Part shown: positions 13,706 through 23,547 of the stretch, piece after piece
How the letters are laid out: every line of letters begins with the position of its first letter
Numbering within the stretch: position 1 is the first letter of the stretch
Assembly (NCBI GenBank): GCA_964455095.1
Contig: CAYVUV010000235.1
Coordinates: forward strand, 1-24,911
Reading direction: 5' to 3'
DNA: 24,911 nt
Source: CAYVUV01 sp964455095
GTDB lineage: Bacteria; Desulfobacterota; Binatia; HRBIN30; CADEER01
Notes under the pieces: generated by a model
The model's database searches: none
Told to the model about the DNA's origin: nothing
What the model saw: only the letters and a program-made list of their open reading frames with translations
Made by a program: the position numbers and the translations under genes

Positions 13706-16673
13706 ATTGTCTAGCTCCGGCGCAGAACCGACGGCCGAGCTGACCGTCGAGGGGATCGGGGCCGCGCTCGGCCTGAGCGCGCCCGCCGCTCAGCTCGCCA
13801 CCGCGCTGGCGCAATCCGCCGATCCACAGCGGGCGCCGCATCTCGCCTGCACCGTGCTCGCCGCGGCGATGCGGGCCGACCGCGCCGGGCTCGTCGCGGG
13901 GTGGGCGCGGCGACCGGACAACGCGGCGCGGGTGCTCGCCGCTGTCTGCGGCGCGGCGCCGTTTCTGGTCCAGGTCTTCAGCCGCTGGCCCGCCGCGTTC
14001 CTGGCGCTGCTCGACGAAGACTTCGCCGCGCCGCGCCAGCGCAACACCTATCGCAAGCGACTCGCCCAGTCCCTCGGCGCAGCGGTCGATCACGGCGCCG
14101 CACTGCGCCGCTTCAAGTACCTCGAGCTGGCGCGCATTACCGTGCGCGAGCTGTCGCCCGATCTGGTGCCGCCGCATCGCGCCGGGGAAATCCTCGCCGA
14201 GCTGTCACACCTCGCCGACGCGCTGCTCGCCTGCGCGCTCGACGCAGCCGCGGCGCGCCTCGCCGAGAGCAGCGGCCCAGCGCGCTGGAGCACACCCGAT
14301 GGCACGCCCGTGGCGCTCGGGTTCTGCGTCCTCGGCCTCGGCAAGCTCGGCGCCGAGGAGCTCAACTACTCCTCCGACGTCGATCTCGTCTACGTGTTCG
14401 GAAACCCGCCCGGCGCCGGCGAAATCCCTTTGAGCGGCGGCCCGGACGGCCTGGCGCCGGCCGAGTACTTCACCCGGCTGGGGCGCGAGTTCGGCCGTCT
14501 GGTCAGCGAGGTGACCGCCGACGGGTTTCTCTACCGCGTCGATCTCGACCTGCGTCCGGAGGGCACGCAAGGTCCGCTGGTCGTGTCGAGCGACGAGCTC
14601 GCCAACTACTACGAGCTGTGGGCGGCGACGTGGGAGCGAGCGGCGTTTGCCAAGGCGCGGCCGGTGGCGGGCGACGAAGTGCTCGGTTGGCGGACGATTC
14701 GCGCCATCGATCCGATGATCTACCGCTCGGCGATGGACGTCGCCGGTGTCGCGGCCATCCGCGAGATGAAGGAGAAAGTCGAGGAGGCCAAGGAACGACC
14801 GGGCGGAGCCTACAACGTCAAGACCGGCGCCGGCGGCATTCGCGACGTCGAGTTCGTCGCCCAGGCCCTGCAACTGCTGCACGGCGGTCGCATCCCCGAG
14901 GTGCGCGAGCGTTCGACGCAGCGGGCGCTGATCGCCCTCGCCCAGGTCGGCGTGCTGCCGCAAGCCGCCTGCGACGACCTGCTCGCCGCCTACCGCTTCC
15001 TGCGCCGCACCGAGAACCGCCTGCAGATGGAGGGCGAGCGGCAGACGCACACGTTGCCGCACGACGCCGCCGCACAGGCGCGCCTGGCGCGATCGATGGG
15101 ATTTGCCGACACCGACGCGTTCGCGGCGGCGCTGGAGGCGCACCGCGCGCACAACCGCAGCATCTTTGCAGCGCTGTTCAGCGCCGAGGGCAGCGAGCGC
15201 ATCCTGTCGCTGTTCGCCCGCAACGTGCCGCAGCTGCTCGCCAACACATCGACGCGCGCGATGCTCGAAGACCTCGCCGTGCAGCTGGCGCGCGCCATCG
15301 ACGCGTCGCCGGCGCCCGAGCGGGCGCTCAACAATCTCGATCGCTTCATCGCCGGCGTCGGGACGCGCACGTTCTACTACGGCCTGCTGCTCGATCGCCC
15401 CGAGCTGGTGCCGCGCCTGCTCAACATGTTCGCGTCCTCCGAGTACTTCTCCAGCTACATCGCGACGCACCCGCGCTTGATCGAGTCGATCTTCAGCGAC
15501 CCCAACGTCCTCCTGCTGTCGCGCCCCGAGCTCGCGCACAATCTCGCCGAGATCCGCCGCGAGCTGATCGAGGAAGGCGGGCGTGACGACCCCGAGCTGG
15601 AGCTCGATGCCCTGCGGCTGTTCCACAACCGCGAGCTGATCAACGTCGGGCTGCTCGACCTGAACGACCGCATCGAGCCCGCTGAGGCCGAGGCGGCGCT
15701 GACCGACATTGCCGAAGTCTGCGTCGCCGCGGGGCTGCGTTTCGCGCAAGCGGAGCTCGACCGGCGCGATCGCGAGCTGCCCGCGGTGGTGCGGGCCGGG
15801 GAGTTTCTCGTCGTCGGCATGGGGAAGCTCGCCAGCCGCGAGCTGACGTACGGCAGCGATCTCGACGTCATCTTTCTCTACGACGTCGCGGGCGCCAGCG
15901 ACGCGGATCTGGCCGAGGCACAGGAGTACTTCGTGCGCCTGGCGCAGAAGTTCATCTGGACGCTGCAGACGCGCACCGCCGCGGGCGTGTGCTACGCCAT
16001 CGACGCGCGGCTGCGCCCGTCGGGCAACCAGGGCATGCTGGTCTCGTCACGCGCCGCCTTCGCGCGCTACCACGAGCACAGCGCGCAAGTGTGGGAACGC
16101 CAGGCGATGCTGCGCGCCCGCGCCGTCGCCGGCGGCGCCCGACTCGGCCACGGGTTCGACGAAGTGCGCCAGGCCGTCCTCGGTCGGCCGCTCCCGCCTG
16201 ACATCGGGCGCGAGCTGCACCGCATCCGGCAGCGCACCGAGAGCGAGCTGGCGCATGAAACGACGCACCGGCACGATTTCAAAACCGGGCGTGGCGGACT
16301 GCAGGACGTCGAGACGGTGGTGCAGTTCCTCCAGCTTCGGCACGGCGCCAGACACGCCGAGCTCTTCGCCGTCGCCCGCGTCACCGCGCATCTCGACACC
16401 CTCGCCCGCCTCGACCTGCTGGCGCCCGGCGATGCCGAGACCTTGCGCCGCGGCTGGGACTTCCTCCAACGCCTGTCGAGCCGCCTGCGCATCGTCGAGA
16501 ACCGTTCGATCTCCGACCTCGACGAAGAACGCGGCGACCTCGACGCCATCGCTACCCGCCTCGGCTACACCTCCCCCCAACGCGCCGGCGGCGCCCGCCG
16601 CGCCCTGCTCGAAGACTACCGCCACCACACCAGCGCCATCCGCGCCGTCTATCTGAAGGTGCTGGGGGTGTAG
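13674..16673 (+). CDS. glnE: Bifunctional glutamine synthetase adenylyltransferase/adenylyl-removing enzyme
   Basis: A 999-residue GlnE, which adenylylates glutamine synthetase when nitrogen is plentiful and removes AMP when nitrogen is scarce, under PII control. Two nucleotidyltransferase domains are seen. The N-terminal adenylyl-removase half has GLGKLGAEELNYSSDVDL (S234-D235, D237) and then KTGAGGIRDVEFVAQ. The C-terminal adenylyltransferase half has GMGKLASRELTYGSDLDV (S728-D729, D731) and KTGRGGLQDVE. The length is normal for the family (about 950-1000). The ATG at 13674 is inside a repeat copy, preceded by GGGGGAAGG; TTG at 13707 is an alternative that would avoid the repeat. It is convergent with the KAP NTPase, with a 10-base gap and no clear terminator. 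Confidence 0.96.
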   Translation: MGGIENAKRTLLSSSGAEPTAELTVEGIGAALGLSAPAAQLATALAQSADPQRAPHLACTVLAAAMRADRAGLVAGWARRPDNAARVLAAVCGAAPFLVQVFSRWPAAFLALLDEDFAAPRQRNTYRKRLAQSLGAAVDHGAALRRFKYLELARITVRELSPDLVPPHRAGEILAELSHLADALLACALDAAAARLAESSGPARWSTPDGTPVALGFCVLGLGKLGAEELNYSSDVDLVYVFGNPPGAGEIPLSGGPDGLAPAEYFTRLGREFGRLVSEVTADGFLYRVDLDLRPEGTQGPLVVSSDELANYYELWAATWERAAFAKARPVAGDEVLGWRTIRAIDPMIYRSAMDVAGVAAIREMKEKVEEAKERPGGAYNVKTGAGGIRDVEFVAQALQLLHGGRIPEVRERSTQRALIALAQVGVLPQAACDDLLAAYRFLRRTENRLQMEGERQTHTLPHDAAAQARLARSMGFADTDAFAAALEAHRAHNRSIFAALFSAEGSERILSLFARNVPQLLANTSTRAMLEDLAVQLARAIDASPAPERALNNLDRFIAGVGTRTFYYGLLLDRPELVPRLLNMFASSEYFSSYIATHPRLIESIFSDPNVLLLSRPELAHNLAEIRRELIEEGGRDDPELELDALRLFHNRELINVGLLDLNDRIEPAEAEAALTDIAEVCVAAGLRFAQAELDRRDRELPAVVRAGEFLVVGMGKLASRELTYGSDLDVIFLYDVAGASDADLAEAQEYFVRLAQKFIWTLQTRTAAGVCYAIDARLRPSGNQGMLVSSRAAFARYHEHSAQVWERQAMLRARAVAGGARLGHGFDEVRQAVLGRPLPPDIGRELHRIRQRTESELAHETTHRHDFKTGRGGLQDVETVVQFLQLRHGARHAELFAVARVTAHLDTLARLDLLAPGDAETLRRGWDFLQRLSSRLRIVENRSISDLDEERGDLDAIATRLGYTSPQRAGGARRALLEDYRHHTSAIRAVYLKVLGV

Positions 16674-16683
16674 TCGCAGCGGT

Positions 16684-18135
16684 CTATTCGACGGGCCCCG
16701 AAGGGCGAGCTGGCGCGGCATCGCCATCCACGCGTGGTTCATTCGCTTCATTGGCGCCAAGTTGTCGCGCTAGATTCACTAGCCCGGTATGTGCTTGAAA
16801 GCCCTTCCAGTCTGCCTGAACCGCTTCAAGAAGGCGGCGCGCGGCAACCTCGTTTGGAGCGAGGGGATTGCTGTTCCCTTTGAGCCGTATCAAGGCATCC
16901 TGCAGACTGTTCTCTGTGGTGCACACTGAGAAGTAACCGGTGGACGCATTGAAGACTTTGGACTCGGCGTGCCCGGCAAGTTTTGAGCGTATCTCTTTCA
17001 TGAAGTCTCCAGGGCGAAGCTCGCCGCTCCGCAGGCGGTCGCAGAGATCACCTTGCTTGATCTCCGACATGACCAGGATGCAGAGATAAGAATAGTGCAA
17101 GATCACGATCCCGCGTGCTGTTCGCACGATAGCGACCAGCCGAAGAAACGCCTGCTCCTGGTCGCGCAAAGACAAATCGAACCCGGAAGCAAGCTCAGCG
17201 AATACATCTTGGCGCGTATAATCGCCAGGACAGAAGAGGCGCTTTCCTTCAAAGTCCCGGTCCATATCCACTTGGGCATGTAGAAGCTTCGAATAGCTCT
17301 CCGCTGAGGGTCGCGGGAGTCGGAATGTTTGGTCAAAGAATCGACGTAAGTAAGTGTCGGAATCGAACTCGCCCCCGTACACAGCCCGGATTGCCTCCTT
17401 CAGCTGCGAGGTGTTTGTCGCAATCACAAAGACGACTCCGGGTACCGAAAAGAGGTGTTTGATTTTCTCCAAGAGCTCGATGGCGTAGGTGGGCCTGCAC
17501 CGGTCGAGCTCGTCCACGAACACGAAGAGTGGCCGTTGGAATCTTCCCGTCTTTGTCAGGGCGATAACCGCCTCGTTGAGTACTTTCCGGAAATCCTCCA
17601 CCGCTTTCTTCTTCTGGAGGTGGTCCTTGACCGCATGCGCCGCTGCCTTGGTCAGACTTTCCGCGATGGCGTCCTCGATCTGGGGATCAAAAATATCCTT
17701 CACCTCCGCAATGCCGCGGTCGCCAAGGATCTTGCGGAGAGCAACCTCCACGAGGAGGGGCGCCGCCTTCGTGGCGAGCCGCGCTCCCGTCTTTGCTAGG
17801 CGCTCCAACGGCTCCCCAGCCGCACGGTTGAAGCGGGAAAGCTGCTCGCTGAATTCGGAAAGGCACGCAACCAGAGGGTCTTCGGCGAAATCGGACTGCC
17901 ATGCATTGAACCAGACGGTGGCGTAGTCACCGTTAATCCATTGTCGCCAGCGCTCGAGAAAAAATGATTTACCGGTGCCCCACGGAGCATCTACGTTCAA
18001 AACAAGGCCATTCTCGTTTGACTCAAGGAGTTTCATCAGGAACGTGGCGCATTCCTTCCTGTTCAGAACGTCGCCCTTCCATGGGTCCTGTTCGTCAATA
18101 GCGGTCGGCTGCTTGCGTTCGAGGTGAGCTGGCAT
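16684..18135 (-). CDS. KAP-family P-loop NTPase
   Basis: A 483-residue STAND/AAA+-like NTPase. Walker A is APWGTGKS (residues 50-57), after the KAP-typical N-terminal DxxxR..(C)A.FL helix. The family-characteristic WFNAWQ is at 75-80 and Walker B with downstream Arg (FVFVDELDRCRPTYAIELLEKIKHLF) at 204-229. TYLRRFFDQTFRLP is also typical. KAP proteins often have membrane helices inserted between Walker A and B; here that insert is hydrophilic and helical, so this one is probably cytosolic. GAGGAG is placed four bases before the ATG. Members occur in phage exclusion (PifA) and in animals (Kidins220). Lower GC than glnE suggests transfer. It is divergent from the sigma-54 regulator; functional linkage is possible but unproven. 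Confidence 0.9.
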   Translation of the reverse strand: MPAHLERKQPTAIDEQDPWKGDVLNRKECATFLMKLLESNENGLVLNVDAPWGTGKSFFLERWRQWINGDYATVWFNAWQSDFAEDPLVACLSEFSEQLSRFNRAAGEPLERLAKTGARLATKAAPLLVEVALRKILGDRGIAEVKDIFDPQIEDAIAESLTKAAAHAVKDHLQKKKAVEDFRKVLNEAVIALTKTGRFQRPLFVFVDELDRCRPTYAIELLEKIKHLFSVPGVVFVIATNTSQLKEAIRAVYGGEFDSDTYLRRFFDQTFRLPRPSAESYSKLLHAQVDMDRDFEGKRLFCPGDYTRQDVFAELASGFDLSLRDQEQAFLRLVAIVRTARGIVILHYSYLCILVMSEIKQGDLCDRLRSGELRPGDFMKEIRSKLAGHAESKVFNASTGYFSVCTTENSLQDALIRLKGNSNPLAPNEVAARRLLEAVQADWKGFQAHTGLVNLARQLGANEANEPRVDGDAAPARPSGPVE

Positions 18136-18562
18136 CGATCTCCTCAGTTCGATCCGAGGTTACAGCAGTCCGGAAAGATTCGCCAAGAACTCCGGGAGAG
18201 GAAGAGCGCGCACTGGCCTTGGGTAGCGCGGCTGTCTACCGGCGCCATCTGGGCAGTCTACCTGTGCGAGCTCCGGGTCGAGTCAACCCGCTCGGCCTGA
18301 GTCCCGGCGGCCTCTGCCGCTCGAACTACCATGAAAATCGGTCGGCAGCGGGCGGAATTTCATGGTGTTCCGTATGGGGTGACGCACCAGGGTGCGGCGA
18401 TCGACGACTCCCGATCGCGACAACTAGGGTAGAGGGGGTGCGAGCGGGCCACCTCGCCATCAGCCGGGACGCCTGAACCCGCTGTTCCCCTAACTACGGT
18501 GGCTGGAGTTCACACCCGTCGCCGTTCGCAGCGCCGTGCGATTTCTGAGAGAACACCAGGCG
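18136..18562. other. 427-bp divergent intergenic region
   Basis: The region between the KAP NTPase and the sigma-54 regulator must hold both promoters. I see no convincing -35/-10 pair and no -24/-12 element. A perfect 8-bp inverted repeat sits near its centre (18329-18365). The 85-codon open frame inside it has no ribosome site and no recognisable domain, so I treat the region as non-coding. Confidence 0.5.
18329..18365. promoter_or_regulatory. Perfect 8-bp inverted repeat, candidate regulator site
   Basis: CCATGAAA (18329-18336) and TTTCATGG (18358-18365) are separated by 21 bases. The half-site offset of 29 bp is close to three helical turns. It could be a binding site for the adjacent regulator, or the ends of a degenerate small element. 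Confidence 0.35.
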
Positions 18563-20083
<1,521 letters not shown>

Positions 20084-20088
20084 GGGGT

Positions 20089-20103
20089 TGGCACGCTGGC
20101 TGC
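20089..20103 (+). promoter_or_regulatory. Sigma-54 (-24/-12) promoter
   Basis: TGGCACG (20089-20095), four bases, then CTGC (20100-20103). It matches the RpoN consensus TGGCACG-N4-TTGC at every position but one. The invariant GG (20090-20091) and GC (20102-20103) have the required spacing. It starts six bases after the activator's stop codon. Transcription should begin near 20115, giving a leader of about 30 bases with AGGAGG before the ATG at 20145. Confidence 0.85.
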
Positions 20104-20144
20104 TCTCTGAGTCTCCCCATGCGACGCCAATCAGGAGGAGAGGA

Positions 20145-21725
20145 ATGATGGGCACCGGTTCGAACGCAGATCTCCCGCGCAGCGACACCACAATGCGGCT
20201 CTCGCTGCGTGTGACCGACCCGGAAGTGACTCTCGAACTGGAGCGCCACGCCGACGGACCAGCACGCGAGCAGTACGCCCTCTCGGCGCTCCGGCTCGGC
20301 GTCCTGGCCCTCCGCCAGGCGAGCGGCAGCATCGATGCTGACCGCATTCGCACCGAAGGAGAGCGGTTGGTCGGCAATGTCCGCTCCCTCCTCTCCGAGC
20401 AAGCCGCAGCGCTGACGGGTAGCCTGAGCGGCACGATTGCGCAGTACTTCGACCCACAAACCGGCAACCTGCCGCAACGTCTCGAGCGTCTCCTGTGTAA
20501 AGACGGCGACCTCGAAACTGTTCTGCGCCGCCACCTGGACGGTGAGGCCTCATCGCTTTCGCGCACGCTGGCGGAGTACGTCGGCGAGAGCAGTCCCCTT
20601 TTCAAGCACCTATCGCCAACCCAGAGCGACGGCCTGTTGGCTACACTGCAACAGGCCGTCGAACAGACGCTCCAAGCTTCACGCGATCACATTTTGGGGC
20701 AGTTCAGTCTCGACGATAAAGGCTCGGCTCTGTCCCGGCTGGTCACAGAGATCACCGGTAGCAACGGCAAGCTGCGCACCGACCTCGCCGCGGACATCGA
20801 CACGGTGCGCAAGGAGTTCTCCCTCGACCAACCCGATGGTGCGCTCTCACGGCTCGTCAGGCGGGTGGACGAAACCACCGCCGAGGTACGCGGCAGCCTC
20901 ACGCTCGATAGCGAGACCTCGCCGCTCGCGGTGCTGCGTCGAGAGCTGTTGGGGGTCATCAAGAACCTCAACGAGGCCAACGCCGCGTTCCACGTCGAGG
21001 TCCGCAGCACGCTCGAAGCGCTCAACGTGCGCCGCACCGAAGCCGCGCAGTCGACGCGACACGGCCTCGACTTCGAGGATGCCGTAGGACACCTCCTGAC
21101 CGAGCAATCGCGCAACTCAGGCGACATCGTCGAGTGCGTCAACCAGAGCTCCGGCCACATCTCACGCTGCAAGGTTGGTGACTTCCTCCTGACACTCGGT
21201 CCTGAGAGCGCTGCGCCCGGCGCCCGCATCGTCTTCGAGGCTAAGGAGAATCGCTCCTATGACCTCCGCAAGATGATCGACGAGCTGGCGCAAGCGCGCG
21301 AGAACCGCGGCGCCCAGGTCGGTATCGCCGTTCTCTCTCGCGCGACGGCGCCCGAAGGCATGGAACCGCTGAGCCGGTTTGGTTCCGACATCATCGTCGT
21401 TTGGGATCGCGATGACGTCACCATCGATGTCCTCTTCACCGCCGCCCTCTCGCTGGCCCGAGCGCTGGTCATCCGCGAGCGGTGTCAGCAAGATCGCGTC
21501 GAGGCCGAGTTCACTGCCATCGAAGACGCCGTGCGCCGCATCGCAAAAGCGGTCGAGTCGATGAGCGACATCATGACCTGGTCCGAGACAATCCGGTCCA
21601 ACGGTGTGAAGATCCAGAGCCGCGCCGAACGGCTTCGCGACGACATCGGCAAGCAACTTGAAGTTTTGAGCCAAAACGTCGAAGGGTTGAAACACTATGC
21701 AGGCCAGGAGGCTGCGGCGGCTTGA
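20145..21725 (+). CDS. Helical-repeat protein with PD-(D/E)XK-like nuclease domain
   Basis: A 526-residue protein without a firm family name. Residues ~1-300 are almost all helical. They contain a repeated unit: FSLDDKGSALSRLV (187-200), FSLDQPDGALSRLV (225-238) and LTLDSETSPLAVLR (252-265). A domain from about 305 follows: helix GLDFEDAVGHLL (E311), KVGDFLL (D346), and the strand IVFEAKENRSYD with E365-x-K367. This order (E, D, ExK) is the PD-(D/E)XK restriction-endonuclease-like active site. GAQVGIAVLSRATAPEGMEPLSRFGSDIIVVWD closes the domain, and helices follow to the end. It is first in the sigma-54 operon with a strong ribosome site. It probably cuts or binds nucleic acid, with the helical arm sensing or oligomerising. 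Nuclease activity is inferred. Confidence 0.8.
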   Translation: MMGTGSNADLPRSDTTMRLSLRVTDPEVTLELERHADGPAREQYALSALRLGVLALRQASGSIDADRIRTEGERLVGNVRSLLSEQAAALTGSLSGTIAQYFDPQTGNLPQRLERLLCKDGDLETVLRRHLDGEASSLSRTLAEYVGESSPLFKHLSPTQSDGLLATLQQAVEQTLQASRDHILGQFSLDDKGSALSRLVTEITGSNGKLRTDLAADIDTVRKEFSLDQPDGALSRLVRRVDETTAEVRGSLTLDSETSPLAVLRRELLGVIKNLNEANAAFHVEVRSTLEALNVRRTEAAQSTRHGLDFEDAVGHLLTEQSRNSGDIVECVNQSSGHISRCKVGDFLLTLGPESAAPGARIVFEAKENRSYDLRKMIDELAQARENRGAQVGIAVLSRATAPEGMEPLSRFGSDIIVVWDRDDVTIDVLFTAALSLARALVIRERCQQDRVEAEFTAIEDAVRRIAKAVESMSDIMTWSETIRSNGVKIQSRAERLRDDIGKQLEVLSQNVEGLKHYAGQEAAAA

Positions 21726-21864
21726 GTGACCCGACGATCTCCTCAAGCCGACCACCGATTGAATTGAAGGACAGGGGGACGCCGGCATGACGATGCTTCG
21801 ACGAGTCGTGTCCTGAATTGAGCGGGTCGGATTTCGACGAACTCTCAGAGAGAAGAACTGTCAT
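21726..21864 (+). other. 139-bp leader between the nuclease-like and ATPase genes
   Basis: It contains a 6-bp inverted repeat aggaca (21768-21773) / tgtcct (21809-21814). Between the arms starts a 9-codon open frame (ATG at 21787, stop at 21812-21814). No -24/-12 element or clear sigma-70 promoter is visible. It may be plain spacer, or a leader that tunes expression of the ATPase. Confidence 0.35.
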
Positions 21865-23547
21865 ATGATTACCGCGATCGAGATCGAGAATTTCAAGGCT
21901 ATCGGCGGCCGAAAGGTCGACGACGCCAATGCGACTCATAGCGCTGAGAAGGGGGCTCGCATCGAGCTGAAACCGTTGACGCTGATTTTCGGACCGAACA
22001 GCGCCGGCAAGAGCACTATCATCCAGGCCCTCCACTGCGCGCAGGAGATCTTCGAACGGCACAACCTCGATCCAGATCGAACCGTCTCCGGCGGTGAAGC
22101 CTTTGACCTCGGTGGATTTAGGAACATCGTGCATCGCCACGACCTCGGACGAGCGCTGCGGCTGCGTTTCGAGCTCGATCGGTCGTGGCGAGAACTCCCC
22201 GACTACCACGACGAGAGCTTCGGCGCGTTCGAAGACATGGATGGAGCCAGCGAGATTGAGACGATGTTGGCTCGTGGCCGCTCAGCGTGGGTCGAAGCTG
22301 AGATACGGTGGAACGAATCGGCCAGACTCGCCACAGTTGCTCGGTACGGGGCAGGACTTGACGGTAAAGTGATCGCGGCCCTGGTCGCAGATGAGGAGTT
22401 GATCGCGCCCGGGGACGACAATTCCGCGTTCGCCCTTGTAGGCATCAACTTCAAGCATCCGCTGTTGAACACCAGCCGAGACCAGGAGGCGCTCGGCAAG
22501 GTTTGGAGGTTCAGTAGCTTTGGAAAACGCGCCAAGCGGCTGTTCTCAGCCTCAACGAAGGATCCTGGGTTCGCGATCGCGAAAGCAAGGTTTGAAACCA
22601 GGGGCAGGGTCCCGTCTGCGATGCCTCAGTGGGGTCAGGTGTTAAACCTCGACTCGCCCGCTGGGGATAGCGATGGCCAAAGTTCCGAGTCATGGGAGCG
22701 CGATTGGGTCACCAGGGTCGAACTGACTAAGATGATCGTGGGCCCAGGAGAAGCCTTGCGCGATGAGCTGCGAGTCCTCCGTTACCTCGGGCCGATTCGA
22801 GCGATGCCGCCGCGGAACTATTTCCCTCCAAGTCTCCCTGACAAGCAACGATGGGCCACAGGGCTTGGCGCTTGGGATCGATTGCACGACGCCGATCAGG
22901 AGTTCATCGCACGAGTGAACGGATGGTTGTCGCGCCTGAAGTGCGGTTATGCAGTACGATTGAAGGACTATTGCGAAGTCGACCAGCGCAGCATCCCGGA
23001 TGGGGAAGCTTCCCAAGCAAACTGGTTGAAGTTCCGCGAGGATGTCGAGAAGCAGCCTCTCAAGAGACGGGTTGTACTTGCTCCCGACGGCCAATCAATC
23101 GAGGTGCTCCCCAATGACGTCGGCATTGGCATATCGCAACTCCTCCCCGCCGTCGTGCTGGCGCTTGATGCGATTGGGGGAATTGTCGCGATCGAGCAGC
23201 CGGAGATCCACCTGCACCCTGCCCTCCAGGCAGAGCTCGGTGATCTGTTCATCGAGGCGGCACTGGGCCAGCCACTTGAGAACCGGAGGCCCGGAGCCAA
23301 GACGCTGATCATCGAAACGCACAGCGAGCATCTGATTCTCCGGCTACTGCGGCGCATCCGCGAAACGACGGAGGGAACGCTACCTGCGAATACGAGGTCG
23401 TTGCGACCTGATCAGGTGTCGGTTATCTACGTTGAGCAAACGGAGCAAGGCGTCCAGCTCTCTCACCTGCGCATCGACGAGACCGGCGAGTTCATCGATC
23501 GCTGGCCCAAGGGATTTTTCGAAGAACGCGAAGACGAATTGTTCTGA
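21865..23547 (+). CDS. OLD/ABC-type AAA ATPase with DUF3696-like C-terminus
   Basis: A 560-residue SMC/ABC-class ATPase related to OLD and RecF-like proteins. The N-terminus ITAIEIENFKAIGG leads to Walker A GPNSAGKS (43-50). After a long variable insert (about 120-400) come the ABC-signature-like DVGIGISQLLP (418-428), Walker B with catalytic Glu IVAIEQPEIHLHP (440-452), and the switch histidine in IIETHSEHLILR (H486). The last residues RWPKGFFEEREDELF match the DUF3696 end. No TOPRIM domain follows, unlike full OLD nucleases, so any effector is likely a partner protein. Its TGA overlaps the next ATG by one base (TGATG), so the two are coupled. The ribosome site (AGAGAGAAG) is weak. Such ATPases commonly occur with nucleases in defence systems. 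The target is unknown. Confidence 0.9.
   Translation: MITAIEIENFKAIGGRKVDDANATHSAEKGARIELKPLTLIFGPNSAGKSTIIQALHCAQEIFERHNLDPDRTVSGGEAFDLGGFRNIVHRHDLGRALRLRFELDRSWRELPDYHDESFGAFEDMDGASEIETMLARGRSAWVEAEIRWNESARLATVARYGAGLDGKVIAALVADEELIAPGDDNSAFALVGINFKHPLLNTSRDQEALGKVWRFSSFGKRAKRLFSASTKDPGFAIAKARFETRGRVPSAMPQWGQVLNLDSPAGDSDGQSSESWERDWVTRVELTKMIVGPGEALRDELRVLRYLGPIRAMPPRNYFPPSLPDKQRWATGLGAWDRLHDADQEFIARVNGWLSRLKCGYAVRLKDYCEVDQRSIPDGEASQANWLKFREDVEKQPLKRRVVLAPDGQSIEVLPNDVGIGISQLLPAVVLALDAIGGIVAIEQPEIHLHPALQAELGDLFIEAALGQPLENRRPGAKTLIIETHSEHLILRLLRRIRETTEGTLPANTRSLRPDQVSVIYVEQTEQGVQLSHLRIDETGEFIDRWPKGFFEEREDELF

Noticed and set aside
18264..18290. T-loop-like sequence gggtcgagtcaaccc, suggesting a tRNA remnant or attachment site
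   Set aside because: No acceptor, D or anticodon arms can be folded around it, and no repeat of it is seen elsewhere.
18219..18476. 85-codon frame in the divergent intergenic region
   Set aside because: No ribosome site, no domain and composition unlike coding sequence nearby.
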